The position numbers and the translations under genes were made by a program. 64,000 nt of DNA from Peptococcaceae bacterium 1109 (GTDB lineage Bacteria; Bacillota; Limnochordia; Darwinibacteriales; Darwinibacteriaceae), in the NCBI GenBank assembly GCA_001028815.1, contig LDJB01000001.1, positions 62,001 through 126,000 on the forward strand. The letters are read 5' to 3'. A model generated the notes under the pieces. That model saw only the letters and a list, made by a program, of their open reading frames with translations. It had not been told where the DNA came from and searched no databases. Below, piece after piece: positions 33,536 through 40,727 of this stretch. How positions within the stretch are numbered: the stretch's first letter is position 1; each line of letters opens with the position of its first letter.

Positions 33536-35008
33536 ATGCGGACAACATTTAGCGGAATCTCCATCGCCCTTCGTGCCCTTCAAGCACAGCAGGCTTCCCT
33601 TGATGTAACATCCCACAATGTGGCCAATGCAAATACACCAGGCTTCTCCCGGCAAACCGCTGTTCTGAGTGCAAGCCGGGCCTATCCCGTGCCTATGCTG
33701 AGCGGCGGCGTGTCCAACGGCCAATACGGCACGGGAGTACAAGTGAGCCAGGTGATGCGTGCCCGGGACCACTTTGTGGAGACTCGCATCAGGCAGGAGA
33801 GCCCCCACTTGTCTTATTGGGAGACGCTCCAGGAAGGCCTTTCCCAGGTGGAGCTGTTTTTCAGCGAGCCAGGGGAAACAGGCATTAGTGCCGCTCTAGA
33901 CCAGATGTGGGATGCTCTCCAGGATTTGAGTTACGGTGCGGACAGCGACTCGGTACGGGAAGTAGTGGTGCAGCGGGCGGAGGTGCTGGTAGAGGCAATC
34001 CGCAATACTCGTACCCAACTGCAGAGCCTCCGGGCGGACCTTAACAACAACGTGCAGGTGTTGGTGAGTAAGGTAAATACCCTTGCTCGGCAGATTGCGG
34101 ACCTTAACAACCAAATTGGGAAGGTCAGTGCCACGGGCAGCCATCCCAACGACTTATTGGACCAGCGGGACATGCTCCTAGAGGAGCTTTCCAAAATCGC
34201 CGACATTGAGGTTGTGGACGATCACGCCAACATGGTGGTTGTCACGCTAAACGGCGTGGGTTTAGTGCAGCGCAGCAGCGCTTATACCTTGGAAACGTAC
34301 CGAGTACCCGTGCCTGAGCAGGGTTACGACAAATATGAAGTCCGCTGGCAGGCAACGGGTAATGCCACGGTGATAAAGTCAGGTGAGTTAGGGGCAACCC
34401 TGGCTCTCCGTGACCAAGAGGTTCAGAACTACATCGCCGAACTGGACAGGTGGACTCTGGACTTCGCGGCAGCCTTTAACGCGATCCACCAAGAAGGCTT
34501 TACTCTGAACGGTGAAGCGGGGGAGGCATTCTTCGTCTTTTCTCCCGATCCAAACACCGGGGAGACCTTTGCCGCCTTGTCTATTGCCGTAAATGAAAGC
34601 ATTGTCCAAGATCCAGGCAAGATCGCAGCGGCCTACTTTGGGGAAGGAGAGGGCTGGAAGGACGGCCACAAGGCAAACGGGGCCAATGCCCTGCGCCTGG
34701 CCGAGCTCCGCAATAAACCGCCAGAGAAACCCACTCCATGGGAGTTCACCGTTGGTGATGGTTTCATCTCCATCATCTCTAACTTAGGAGTCCGGGCAGA
34801 GCGAGCCCGGAAAATGGCGGAAAACCGGGATGTGTTGGTGACACATTTGCAGAACTTGCGGGAAGCCACGTCCGGGGTGAACCTCGATGAGGAAATGGCA
34901 AACATGATTAAGTTCCAGCACGCCTACAATGCTGCCGCCCGCCTTATGACTGCGGTAGATCAAACGCTGGATGTGCTCATCAACCGCCTTGGCGTGGTGG
35001 GCCGTTAG
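33536..35008 (+). CDS. flgK: Flagellar hook-associated protein 1 (FlgK)
   Basis: 490 residues, normal for FlgK. The N-terminal motif SLDVTSHNVANANTPGFSRQ is the flagellar rod/hook/junction signature, and the end NLDEEMANMIKFQHAYNAAARLMTAVDQTLDVLI (adjoining stretches) is the matching C-terminal coil. It joins hook and filament outside the cell, exported through the flagellar secretion channel. Starts 4 bp after flgN. Confidence 0.97.
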   Translation: MRTTFSGISIALRALQAQQASLDVTSHNVANANTPGFSRQTAVLSASRAYPVPMLSGGVSNGQYGTGVQVSQVMRARDHFVETRIRQESPHLSYWETLQEGLSQVELFFSEPGETGISAALDQMWDALQDLSYGADSDSVREVVVQRAEVLVEAIRNTRTQLQSLRADLNNNVQVLVSKVNTLARQIADLNNQIGKVSATGSHPNDLLDQRDMLLEELSKIADIEVVDDHANMVVVTLNGVGLVQRSSAYTLETYRVPVPEQGYDKYEVRWQATGNATVIKSGELGATLALRDQEVQNYIAELDRWTLDFAAAFNAIHQEGFTLNGEAGEAFFVFSPDPNTGETFAALSIAVNESIVQDPGKIAAAYFGEGEGWKDGHKANGANALRLAELRNKPPEKPTPWEFTVGDGFISIISNLGVRAERARKMAENRDVLVTHLQNLREATSGVNLDEEMANMIKFQHAYNAAARLMTAVDQTLDVLINRLGVVGR

Positions 35009-35020
35009 GAGGTGCCTTAA

Positions 35021-35911
35021 GTGCGGGTAACACATAAGACCATAAGCCACAATCTGCTCCGCAATCTCAACCAGGGACTGAGCCGCCTAGACAAGCTGAA
35101 CTTCCAACTAAGCACGGGGAAGACAGTGAATGTGCCTTCCGATGATCCTGTGAAGGCTGGCTCCATTATGCGTTTGCGGTCTGCGATCAAAGAAACGGAA
35201 CAGTATTTGCGCAATGCAGATCACGCCCTATCGTGGCTGGAGGCCACCGATACTGTCCTGCAGGAACTCAACAGCGTTATCCACCGGGCCAAGGATTTGG
35301 CATTGGCGGGAGCCAATGGTACGCAAGATGATTCGGCCCGAGCCGCGCTGGCAGATGAGGTAGCCCAGCTGTACGATAGTGTCTTGAAGTTGGCCAACTC
35401 AACCCACGGGGGCCGCTACTTGTTTGCAGGGCAAAGCACCCAGAAACAGCCCTTTGTGGAAGGGACTGCCCCATCTCCGAGCGCCCTCCCCAATATTGAT
35501 TTCCAAGGGGATACGGATGCGCTGATCTATGAAATCGGGGTGGGCGCCCGCCTGCAGGTGAACGTGAACGGAGAAGCGCTTTTCCGGCCCCTCTTCAGCG
35601 CCATCCAACAGCTTCACGGGGAACTCACAGGGGGGGAACCTGGCTCCCAAAGCTTAGATATGCTGGAGGGTGCTTTAGATAATGTCTTGAGCCACTTGTC
35701 CCATGTAGGTGCCAAGGAAAAGCGGTTGGAGCTGGCAAGTGATCGCCTCAAGGATCTGCGCCTAAACGTGGTTAACTTGCTGTCTGAATCCCAGGACATT
35801 GACTATGCCGAGACAATTATGAACTTGAAGACCGAAGAGTTTATCTACCAGACCGCGCTGGCCGTTGGTGCCCGGATCATCCAGCCTTCGCTGGTGGACT
35901 TCCTCCGGTAA
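35021..35911 (+). CDS. flgL: Flagellar hook-associated protein 3 (FlgL)
   Basis: 296 residues. Flagellin-like N-terminus (QGLSRLDKLNFQLSTGKTVN, PSDDPVKAGSIMRLRSAI) and C-terminal coil (LLSESQDIDYAETIMNLKTEEF, FIYQTALAVGARIIQPSLVDFL) mark FlgL rather than flagellin. It forms the second ring of the hook-filament junction. AGGAGG precedes GTG 35021. Confidence 0.95.
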   Translation: MRVTHKTISHNLLRNLNQGLSRLDKLNFQLSTGKTVNVPSDDPVKAGSIMRLRSAIKETEQYLRNADHALSWLEATDTVLQELNSVIHRAKDLALAGANGTQDDSARAALADEVAQLYDSVLKLANSTHGGRYLFAGQSTQKQPFVEGTAPSPSALPNIDFQGDTDALIYEIGVGARLQVNVNGEALFRPLFSAIQQLHGELTGGEPGSQSLDMLEGALDNVLSHLSHVGAKEKRLELASDRLKDLRLNVVNLLSESQDIDYAETIMNLKTEEFIYQTALAVGARIIQPSLVDFLR

Positions 35912-35923
35912 GCGGTGATTGGC

Positions 35924-36436
35924 ATGGAACTGCGCATTCACACTTCCTATCCGAACGCAGATATCCGTTACAACTGGCCACGGCTGGAAATCGACGGGAA
36001 GCTCCCCGAGCTGCGTGTGGACGTGTCTGGGCCGAAAGTCACCATTGATCAGAGCGAAGCATGGGCCGAGATCGGTTTCCGGGAGCGGCCCTTTCTTAAT
36101 AAGGAGCTTAAGGAACTCAGCCGCGCTGCCTTGTTGCGGGGCATTCGCCGCTACGCGCAGGATGGGGATAGGATTGTGCGCAGCCTGGGAAAAGTGGACA
36201 TGCGCAGAATCGCTGGGCAGATCGTCAAGGAGAGGGACAGGGGGAAGATCCCCGAACTCAATGTGCAGGTTCTGCCCAAATCTAGGCCGAAGGTGGAGTT
36301 CGAGTACTCCGCTACCATAGACTGGCTTGAGGGGTGGCTGTCAATCGATGTTTTGATCGACCCACCGCAGATTGCATGGCAGATGGGGAGCGTAGAAACT
36401 ACTGTGGTGGGAACTCAGTATGATGGCAGGGGGTAA
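35924..36436 (+). CDS. YviE-like protein (DUF6470)
   Basis: 170 residues, beta-rich with several Trp. LRIHTSYPNADIRYNWPRLEI and the central segment DQSEAWAEIGFRE, with RIAGQIVKERDRGKIPEL later, match the DUF6470/YviE family that sits between flgL and fliW in many Firmicutes. No biochemical role is known to me; position implies a flagellar accessory function. ATG 35924 is preferred with GGTGAT 5 bp upstream. Confidence 0.82.
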   Translation: MELRIHTSYPNADIRYNWPRLEIDGKLPELRVDVSGPKVTIDQSEAWAEIGFRERPFLNKELKELSRAALLRGIRRYAQDGDRIVRSLGKVDMRRIAGQIVKERDRGKIPELNVQVLPKSRPKVEFEYSATIDWLEGWLSIDVLIDPPQIAWQMGSVETTVVGTQYDGRG

Positions 36437-36442
36437 GTCGTT

Positions 36443-36901
36443 GTGCAATTAGAAAGCTGTTTGGGCACGGTTACCGTTGCAGAGGAAGATGTAATCACTT
36501 TTCCCCAGGGCATTTTAGGATTTGAGGAGTACAAACACTACACTGTCTTAGAACAGCCGGACAGCGTGTTTCGCTTCCTCCAGTGTATTGATGAGCCGCA
36601 GCTGGCATTCGTGGTCATGTTCCCAGAGCTTGTGGACGCCGATTACAGCGTGACCCTCACGAAGGAACAGCGTGCCTTGCTCGAAATCGACCAGCCGGAA
36701 GATGGAGTGGTATATGGGATTGTGACTGTCCCGGAGCAGGTGGCGGAGATGACCATAAACCTCCAGGCGCCGGTGGTAATCAATAAGCGCAAGAACATAG
36801 GTGCGCAGGTGGTCTTGGTAGATGGCAAGTATCACACTCGGCACAACGTCCTCGCGGGGATGCAGGCCTCCGCATACTACGCGCAAAAGGCAAACGCATG
36901 A
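36443..36901 (+). CDS. fliW: Flagellar assembly factor FliW
   Basis: 152 residues. FliW binds flagellin or CsrA; when free of flagellin it inhibits CsrA, linking flagellin translation to filament assembly. Typical stretches are ITFPQGILGFEEYKHYTVLE, SVFRFLQCIDEPQLAFVVM, the segment MTINLQAPVVINKRKNIGAQ, and VLVDGKYHTRHNVL. Start GTG 36443, 6 bp after the previous gene. The CsrA gene is 69 bp downstream. Confidence 0.96.
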   Translation: MQLESCLGTVTVAEEDVITFPQGILGFEEYKHYTVLEQPDSVFRFLQCIDEPQLAFVVMFPELVDADYSVTLTKEQRALLEIDQPEDGVVYGIVTVPEQVAEMTINLQAPVVINKRKNIGAQVVLVDGKYHTRHNVLAGMQASAYYAQKANA

Positions 36902-36970
36902 CAGAATTTGCCTCATAGAGTCTAAATTTGGCTAGTTCAGGGAAGGCTAAGGTCCAGGGAGGGACATTCT

Positions 36971-37231
36971 ATGTTAGTGCTGACTCGCAAGATCGACCAG
37001 GGCATTATGATCGGGGATAATATCAAGATTATCGTGGTGGATGTCCGGGGGGACCAGGTGAAACTTGGCATTGAAGCTCCTCGGGAAGTAGTGGTGCACC
37101 GGGAAGAGGTGTACCGGGAGATTCAAGCGGAAAATGCCCGGGCTGCGCTCAAGGCTGCGGTGGACTTGCGCAGCTTGCAGGACGCCTTTGCCCCCAAACA
37201 GCGGGACGAAGCTCGGCCTGGAGCTGAGTGA
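36971..37231 (+). CDS. csrA: Carbon storage regulator CsrA
   Basis: 86 residues. [20 protein letters not shown] and [21 protein letters not shown] are the RNA-binding dimer core, including the functional Arg in the APREV segment. The C-terminal extension ([16 protein letters not shown]) is longer than in E. coli, in the region where FliW contacts CsrA. It normally represses hag translation. GGGAGGG precedes ATG 36971. Confidence 0.97.
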   Translation: MLVLTRKIDQGIMIGDNIKIIVVDVRGDQVKLGIEAPREVVVHREEVYREIQAENARAALKAAVDLRSLQDAFAPKQRDEARPGAE

Positions 37232-37233
37232 CG

Positions 37234-37252
37234 CCCTTGGGGGGTTTTTTTC
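37234..37252 (+). terminator. Weak terminator after csrA
   Basis: A short stem with CCC/GGG core and a three-base loop is followed by seven T. The stem is weak, so termination would be partial. Confidence 0.45.
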
Positions 37253-37253
37253 T

Positions 37254-37281
37254 TAAAGTCTCCCTTCGTTTAGGACGATAA
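37254..37281 (+). promoter_or_regulatory. Sigma-D-like promoter of flaG-fliS-fliT
   Basis: TAAA (37254-37257), 16-bp spacer, GACGATAA (37274-37281), one base off the GCCGATAA consensus. It lies where the hag promoter is found in related clusters. Confidence 0.65.
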
Positions 37282-37320
37282 TAGGATCAGCAATGATTAT
37301 TCCGTATCGGGGTGACTCGT

Positions 37321-37689
37321 ATGAGTTTGCGTGTAGAGCGTTCAACCATCAGTCAACTATGGGGCAAGGATAAGGAACTGCAGCTCGGCGCCAAAGCCCA
37401 AACAGAAGGGTTGGGAAGTGAACCGAAACGGGAAGGCCCAGAAGAACTGAGCGTGACCGATGTTACTTTGGAAGAACTGGAAAGGGCAGCGGGCCATATC
37501 GGGCGCGCCCTGGAGTTGATCGATCGGGGGTTGGAGTTTTCTGTGCATGAAGACACCAACCGGGTTGTGGTGAAAGTGATCAATCGGGAGACCAAGGAAG
37601 TCATTAAGGAAATCCCGCCGGAGCAGATCCTTGATGTGATCGCGCGGATTTGGGATATGATCGGTCTCCTTGTTGATGAAAAAGCTTAG
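37321..37689 (+). CDS. flaG: Flagellar protein FlaG
   Basis: 122 residues. A polar, variable N-terminal half leads to the conserved FlaG end: FSVHEDTNRVVVKVINRETKEVIKEIPPEQILDV (adjoining stretches) and a final amphipathic helix. FlaG influences filament length; its mechanism is poorly defined. ATG 37321 is chosen over GTG 37312 because GGGGTGA is well spaced. FlaG is normally followed by fliD; here fliS follows directly after 11 bp. Confidence 0.92.
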   Translation: MSLRVERSTISQLWGKDKELQLGAKAQTEGLGSEPKREGPEELSVTDVTLEELERAAGHIGRALELIDRGLEFSVHEDTNRVVVKVINRETKEVIKEIPPEQILDVIARIWDMIGLLVDEKA

Positions 37690-37700
37690 GGGGTCTAAAC

Positions 37701-38072
37701 GTGAGTGTAAATGCTTACCAGGTGTACAGGCAGACGCAGGTCAACACCGCTTCCCAAGGAGAGCTGATCTTGATGCTCTTTGATGGTGCAATCCGCTTTG
37801 CCAATCAGGCTCAGGAACTCATTGCAGAGGGAGACCTGGAAGGGGCCAATGGAAAGCTGATCCGGGCGCAGGACATCATGACAGAGTTAATGGTTTCTCT
37901 GGATATGGATCAAGGTGAGATCGCCCAAAATCTCTACCAACTATACGATTATATCCATGATTGCCTGCTCAGAGCCAACATCAGAAAGGATGTGGGCCTC
38001 ATTGAACAGGCGGTGCGCTTATTGGCCGAGCTGCGGGATACCTGGCGGCAGGTGGTGGCAAAGAGCTCATGA
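37701..38072 (+). CDS. fliS: Flagellar export chaperone FliS
   Basis: 123 residues, helical. YRQTQVNTASQGELILMLFDGAIRF is family-diagnostic (two adjoining stretches), as are LDMDQGEIAQNLYQLYDYI and the C-terminal LLAELRDTWRQV. FliS caps the C-terminus of flagellin in the cytoplasm and interacts with FliW. Its presence implies that a flagellin gene exists elsewhere in the genome. GTG start 37701; fliT overlaps its stop (ATGA). Confidence 0.96.
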   Translation: MSVNAYQVYRQTQVNTASQGELILMLFDGAIRFANQAQELIAEGDLEGANGKLIRAQDIMTELMVSLDMDQGEIAQNLYQLYDYIHDCLLRANIRKDVGLIEQAVRLLAELRDTWRQVVAKSS

Positions 38073-38575
38073 CCGCCATCGTCCAGCAGGTGGAGGCGCT
38101 TAATCAGGCCTATCGGGCCCAGCTAGAAAACTACGCCAAGATCTTGGAGCAGGCGGAAAGAGAGCGTACCCTCCTGGAACAAGGCCAGCTAGATCAGCTA
38201 GTAGAATCACTTCAACAGAAGCAGGCAGTGCTAGCGGAGATAGATGACTCTGCCTTAGCGGCAGCTAAGAAGGCCTTGGCTGCTTATTATCGCACCGGGG
38301 AGTTTTCCATCCCTAAGATGCTCAAAGCAGCTGCTCCCCACGAGCGGCCCGCCCTTGAGTGCCTCCGCGAGACCTTAGGACAACTAGTGGGTTTATTAGA
38401 AAAAATTGAAGCAATTGAAAAGGCCAACGAGGCAGCTTTGCAGGGGTATAGCAAAGGGCTAAGTGGGGTAACCTCCAAGCAGGTGAAGCTGAAGCAAGCC
38501 GCTAAAGCCTATGAACGGGGCCGCCAAACTTCTGCCCAAGCGTCGGAGGGGGAAAAATCTGGTAACAATTCTTGA
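38069..38575 (+). CDS. fliT: FliT/FlgN-like flagellar chaperone
   Basis: 168 residues, almost wholly helical with coiled-coil character (YAKILEQAERERTLLEQGQ, then LVESLQQKQAVLAEID; KIEAIEKANEAALQGYSKGL). Size, position after fliS and the LLEQGQLDQLVESLQQKQ region suit FliT, the export chaperone for the filament cap FliD. Sequence alone could also be an FlgN-type protein. ATG 38069 overlaps the fliS stop. The next promoter starts within its stop region. Confidence 0.72.
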   Translation: MTAIVQQVEALNQAYRAQLENYAKILEQAERERTLLEQGQLDQLVESLQQKQAVLAEIDDSALAAAKKALAAYYRTGEFSIPKMLKAAAPHERPALECLRETLGQLVGLLEKIEAIEKANEAALQGYSKGLSGVTSKQVKLKQAAKAYERGRQTSAQASEGEKSGNNS

Positions 38576-38600
38576 CACAGGTATTGCCTTTGTGTTACAT
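38572..38600 (+). promoter_or_regulatory. Promoter of the cold-shock gene
   Basis: TTGACA (38572-38577), 17-bp spacer, TTACAT (38595-38600). The resulting leader of about 50 bases before the start codon is long enough for temperature-dependent folding. Confidence 0.75.
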
Positions 38601-38656
38601 TATGGATAACCGGAGGTTTGGTGGCCGGGATTCGATTTTAGGAGGAATGTTTATCA

Positions 38657-38857
38657 ATGCTAGGTAGAGTCAAGTGGTTCAATGCTGAAAAGGGTTACGG
38701 ATTCATTGAACGCGAAGACGGCAATGGCGACGTGTTCGTACACTTTTCAGCAATTAAGGAAGAAGGCTTCAAGTCCCTCCAAGAAGGACAGACCGTCGAA
38801 TTCGACATCGTCGAAGGCGAGAGAGGCCCCCAAGCTTCCAATGTGGTAAAGTTGTAG
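38657..38857 (+). CDS. csp: Cold-shock protein (CspA family)
   Basis: 66 residues, a single cold-shock domain. [18 protein letters not shown] carries RNP1 and DVFVHFSAI carries RNP2; the end is ASNVVKL. RNA chaperone and single-strand binder. AGGAGG lies 11 bp upstream, and a second ATG within this interval (38648) would open a six-codon out-of-frame ORF. Monocistronic, with its own promoter and terminator. Confidence 0.97.
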   Translation: MLGRVKWFNAEKGYGFIEREDGNGDVFVHFSAIKEEGFKSLQEGQTVEFDIVEGERGPQASNVVKL

Positions 38858-38869
38858 AGACGACGTTAG

Positions 38870-38905
38870 AAAGGGCGAGGTGAATCACCTCTGCCCTTTT
38901 TCGTT
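38870..38905 (+). terminator. Terminator of the cold-shock gene
   Basis: AAAGGGC plus AGGTG pair with CACCT plus GCCCTTT across a small internal bulge, loop AAT, followed by a T tract. Confidence 0.92.
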
Positions 38906-38987
38906 TTCCCGTGTGCAGGATAATGACTCTCGTTAGGGAATATTGGAAGTATAGTAGCGCAACACTTAGATTAGAGGAGTGAATGGT

Positions 38988-39536
38988 ATGGCTACAATTC
39001 GAGTCGTGGTCAAAGGTAAGAATCTCGATGTCACAGAGGCCCTGCGTAACTATGCGGAAAAGAAAGTTGCCAAGCTAGAGAAGTTCATCGCCGACCATCA
39101 CCAAGCCACCGCGGAAGTGATGCTCCGAACAGAACGGGGAATCCACATCGCCGAGGTAACTCTTAGCGTAGCCGGACTCATCCTGCGGGGTGAGGGAAAA
39201 ACTCCCGACATGTACACCTCTATTGACAGTTGTGTGGAGCGCATCGAACGGCAGTTCACCAAGTACAAGACTCGCATTCAGCGCCGCTTGCAGGGCCCCA
39301 AAATTGGGGAGCTGGCTCCTCCCGCACAAGAGGCAGAGGAGGGCAAAGCCCTGGCGCCCCGGATTGTGCGCACCAAGCGCTTCCCCTTCAAACCCATGGA
39401 TGTCGATGAAGCCATCATGCAGATGGAGCTCCTGGGGCACGACTTCTTCGTTTTCGTGAATGCTGCCACTGAAGAAACGAATGTTGTGTACAAGCGCCGC
39501 GATGGCAACTACGGAGTAATAGAGCCTGAGTTCTAA
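38988..39536 (+). CDS. hpf: Long-form ribosome hibernation promoting factor
   Basis: 182 residues. The N-terminal domain (1-100; IRVVVKGKNLDVTEALRNYAEKK, adjoining stretches) occupies the decoding site of idle ribosomes. After a linker, the C-terminal domain (about 125-182; RTKRFPFKPMDVDEAIMQMELLGHDFFVF, adjoining stretches) dimerises ribosomes into 100S particles. ATG 38988 is chosen with GAGGAG upstream over GTG 38979. Position before secA matches B. subtilis yvyD. Confidence 0.96.
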   Translation: MATIRVVVKGKNLDVTEALRNYAEKKVAKLEKFIADHHQATAEVMLRTERGIHIAEVTLSVAGLILRGEGKTPDMYTSIDSCVERIERQFTKYKTRIQRRLQGPKIGELAPPAQEAEEGKALAPRIVRTKRFPFKPMDVDEAIMQMELLGHDFFVFVNAATEETNVVYKRRDGNYGVIEPEF

Positions 39537-39537
39537 A

Positions 39538-40656
39538 ATGAGTACTGTAAGCTTAGTCATTTTTGAAGGGGGAACTATCAGCGGGCAGTTAGAAGAGGAC
39601 ATGCGCCTTGCCCGCCAGGGTATTGTCTTGGACCAGATCGTCAAAGCCCACGGGGCAGGTTTTGAGCGGATAATCCTGTGCACGCCGTACCAGAGCTTGG
39701 CAGGGGCCGCAAGTAATCTTAACTGTCCCGTCGAAGTGATCAATCCTGCACACGAGCCTTTCCATTTCGGCCGCTTGTTGTTTGAGGTTGTAAGGACAAA
39801 GCAGTTGGAAAGTGTGTTGTACATGGGGGGAGCGGCTGCCCCCCTTCTTTCTTCCCAAGAATTGGGTTATCTGAAGGAGATTTTGGCCCAGAACGATGGG
39901 GTGGTGGTGGCCAACAACTACTATTCCGCTGATGTGGTAGGGTTTAGCCCAGGGTCAGCCCTGGGAGAGATCAGCCTCCCTGAAATCGACAACGTCCTTG
40001 CCCTAGCCTTAGTGCACGAGGGGGGCCTCAGGCACGTCCCCCTCCAGCGTTCCCTTGGGCTTAGTTTTGATGTGGATACGCCTAGTGATGTCCTAATCCT
40101 CGCGGTCCATCCTGATGTGGGGCCCTTTACAAAAGCAGCCTTGGAAAAACTCAAACTAGACTACACAAGGTATGATGCTATCAAGGCACTGATTAACAAC
40201 CCCCACGGTGAGCTCGTGCTCTTTGGGCGCATTGGCGCCCAGCTTTTTGAATACTTGGATGCCCAAACCCGCTGCCGGATTCGGCTTTTCTCGGAGGAAC
40301 GTGGGATGAAAGCCTTGGGGCGGGATCGCCGGGGAGAAGTGGTGTCCCTCGTGGGGCGCCTCGTGGAAACCCTGGGATTTTCCGGTTTCTTCCATTTCTT
40401 GAGCGAGATTTGCGGCGGAGCGGTCTTAGATACCAGGGTGTTTTTCGAACACTTTCACTGGGAGCTCACTCAGGCTGATCGCTTCGCAAGCGATGTGGGT
40501 GCCCTCGAGCTAATCACCCATCCTGGGCTGCAGGAGTTTACCAGAGCAGCTTTTTCTGCCAAAATCCCCGTACTCCTTGGAGGCCATTCCCTGGTGAGCG
40601 GAGGCATGTGGGCCCTCATTGATGCTAGCAGCCGAGAACAGACACCCCGAGCGTAG
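39538..40656 (+). CDS. Unknown protein, possibly nucleotidyltransferase-fold
   Basis: 372 residues, soluble. The N-terminal half follows a Rossmann/GT-A-like course: an early segment LARQGIVLDQIVKAHGAGFERIILCT (adjoining stretches), then ESVLYMGGAAAPLLSSQELG, and SFDVDTPSDVLILAVHP. DVDTP at that position recalls CofC/MobA-type nucleotidyltransferases (usually D-(I/V)-D-T-P-x-D). The C-terminal half holds FGRIGAQLFEYLDAQTRCRI, LFSEERGMKALGRDRRGEVV and a Gly-rich end VLLGGHSLVSGGMW. Substrate unknown. It begins immediately after hpf (1 bp gap), so it is co-transcribed with it, an insertion relative to the hpf-secA order of Bacillus. Confidence 0.5.
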   Translation: MSTVSLVIFEGGTISGQLEEDMRLARQGIVLDQIVKAHGAGFERIILCTPYQSLAGAASNLNCPVEVINPAHEPFHFGRLLFEVVRTKQLESVLYMGGAAAPLLSSQELGYLKEILAQNDGVVVANNYYSADVVGFSPGSALGEISLPEIDNVLALALVHEGGLRHVPLQRSLGLSFDVDTPSDVLILAVHPDVGPFTKAALEKLKLDYTRYDAIKALINNPHGELVLFGRIGAQLFEYLDAQTRCRIRLFSEERGMKALGRDRRGEVVSLVGRLVETLGFSGFFHFLSEICGGAVLDTRVFFEHFHWELTQADRFASDVGALELITHPGLQEFTRAAFSAKIPVLLGGHSLVSGGMWALIDASSREQTPRA

Positions 40657-40657
40657 T

Positions 40658-40686
40658 TTGCAAACGGGTACTGCCCGTAGTACAAT
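40658..40686 (+). promoter_or_regulatory. Sigma-A promoter of secA
   Basis: TTGCAA (40658-40663), 17-bp spacer, TACAAT (40681-40686), 42 bp before the start codon. Confidence 0.78.
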
Positions 40687-40727
40687 AAAAACGTCGACAA
40701 AAGCGGTTCCTAGATGGAGGAATGAGA

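Noticed and set aside
39075..39824. A 249-codon antisense frame across hpf and the following gene
   Set aside because: It overlaps the well-supported hpf gene and has no start-site signal or family pattern.
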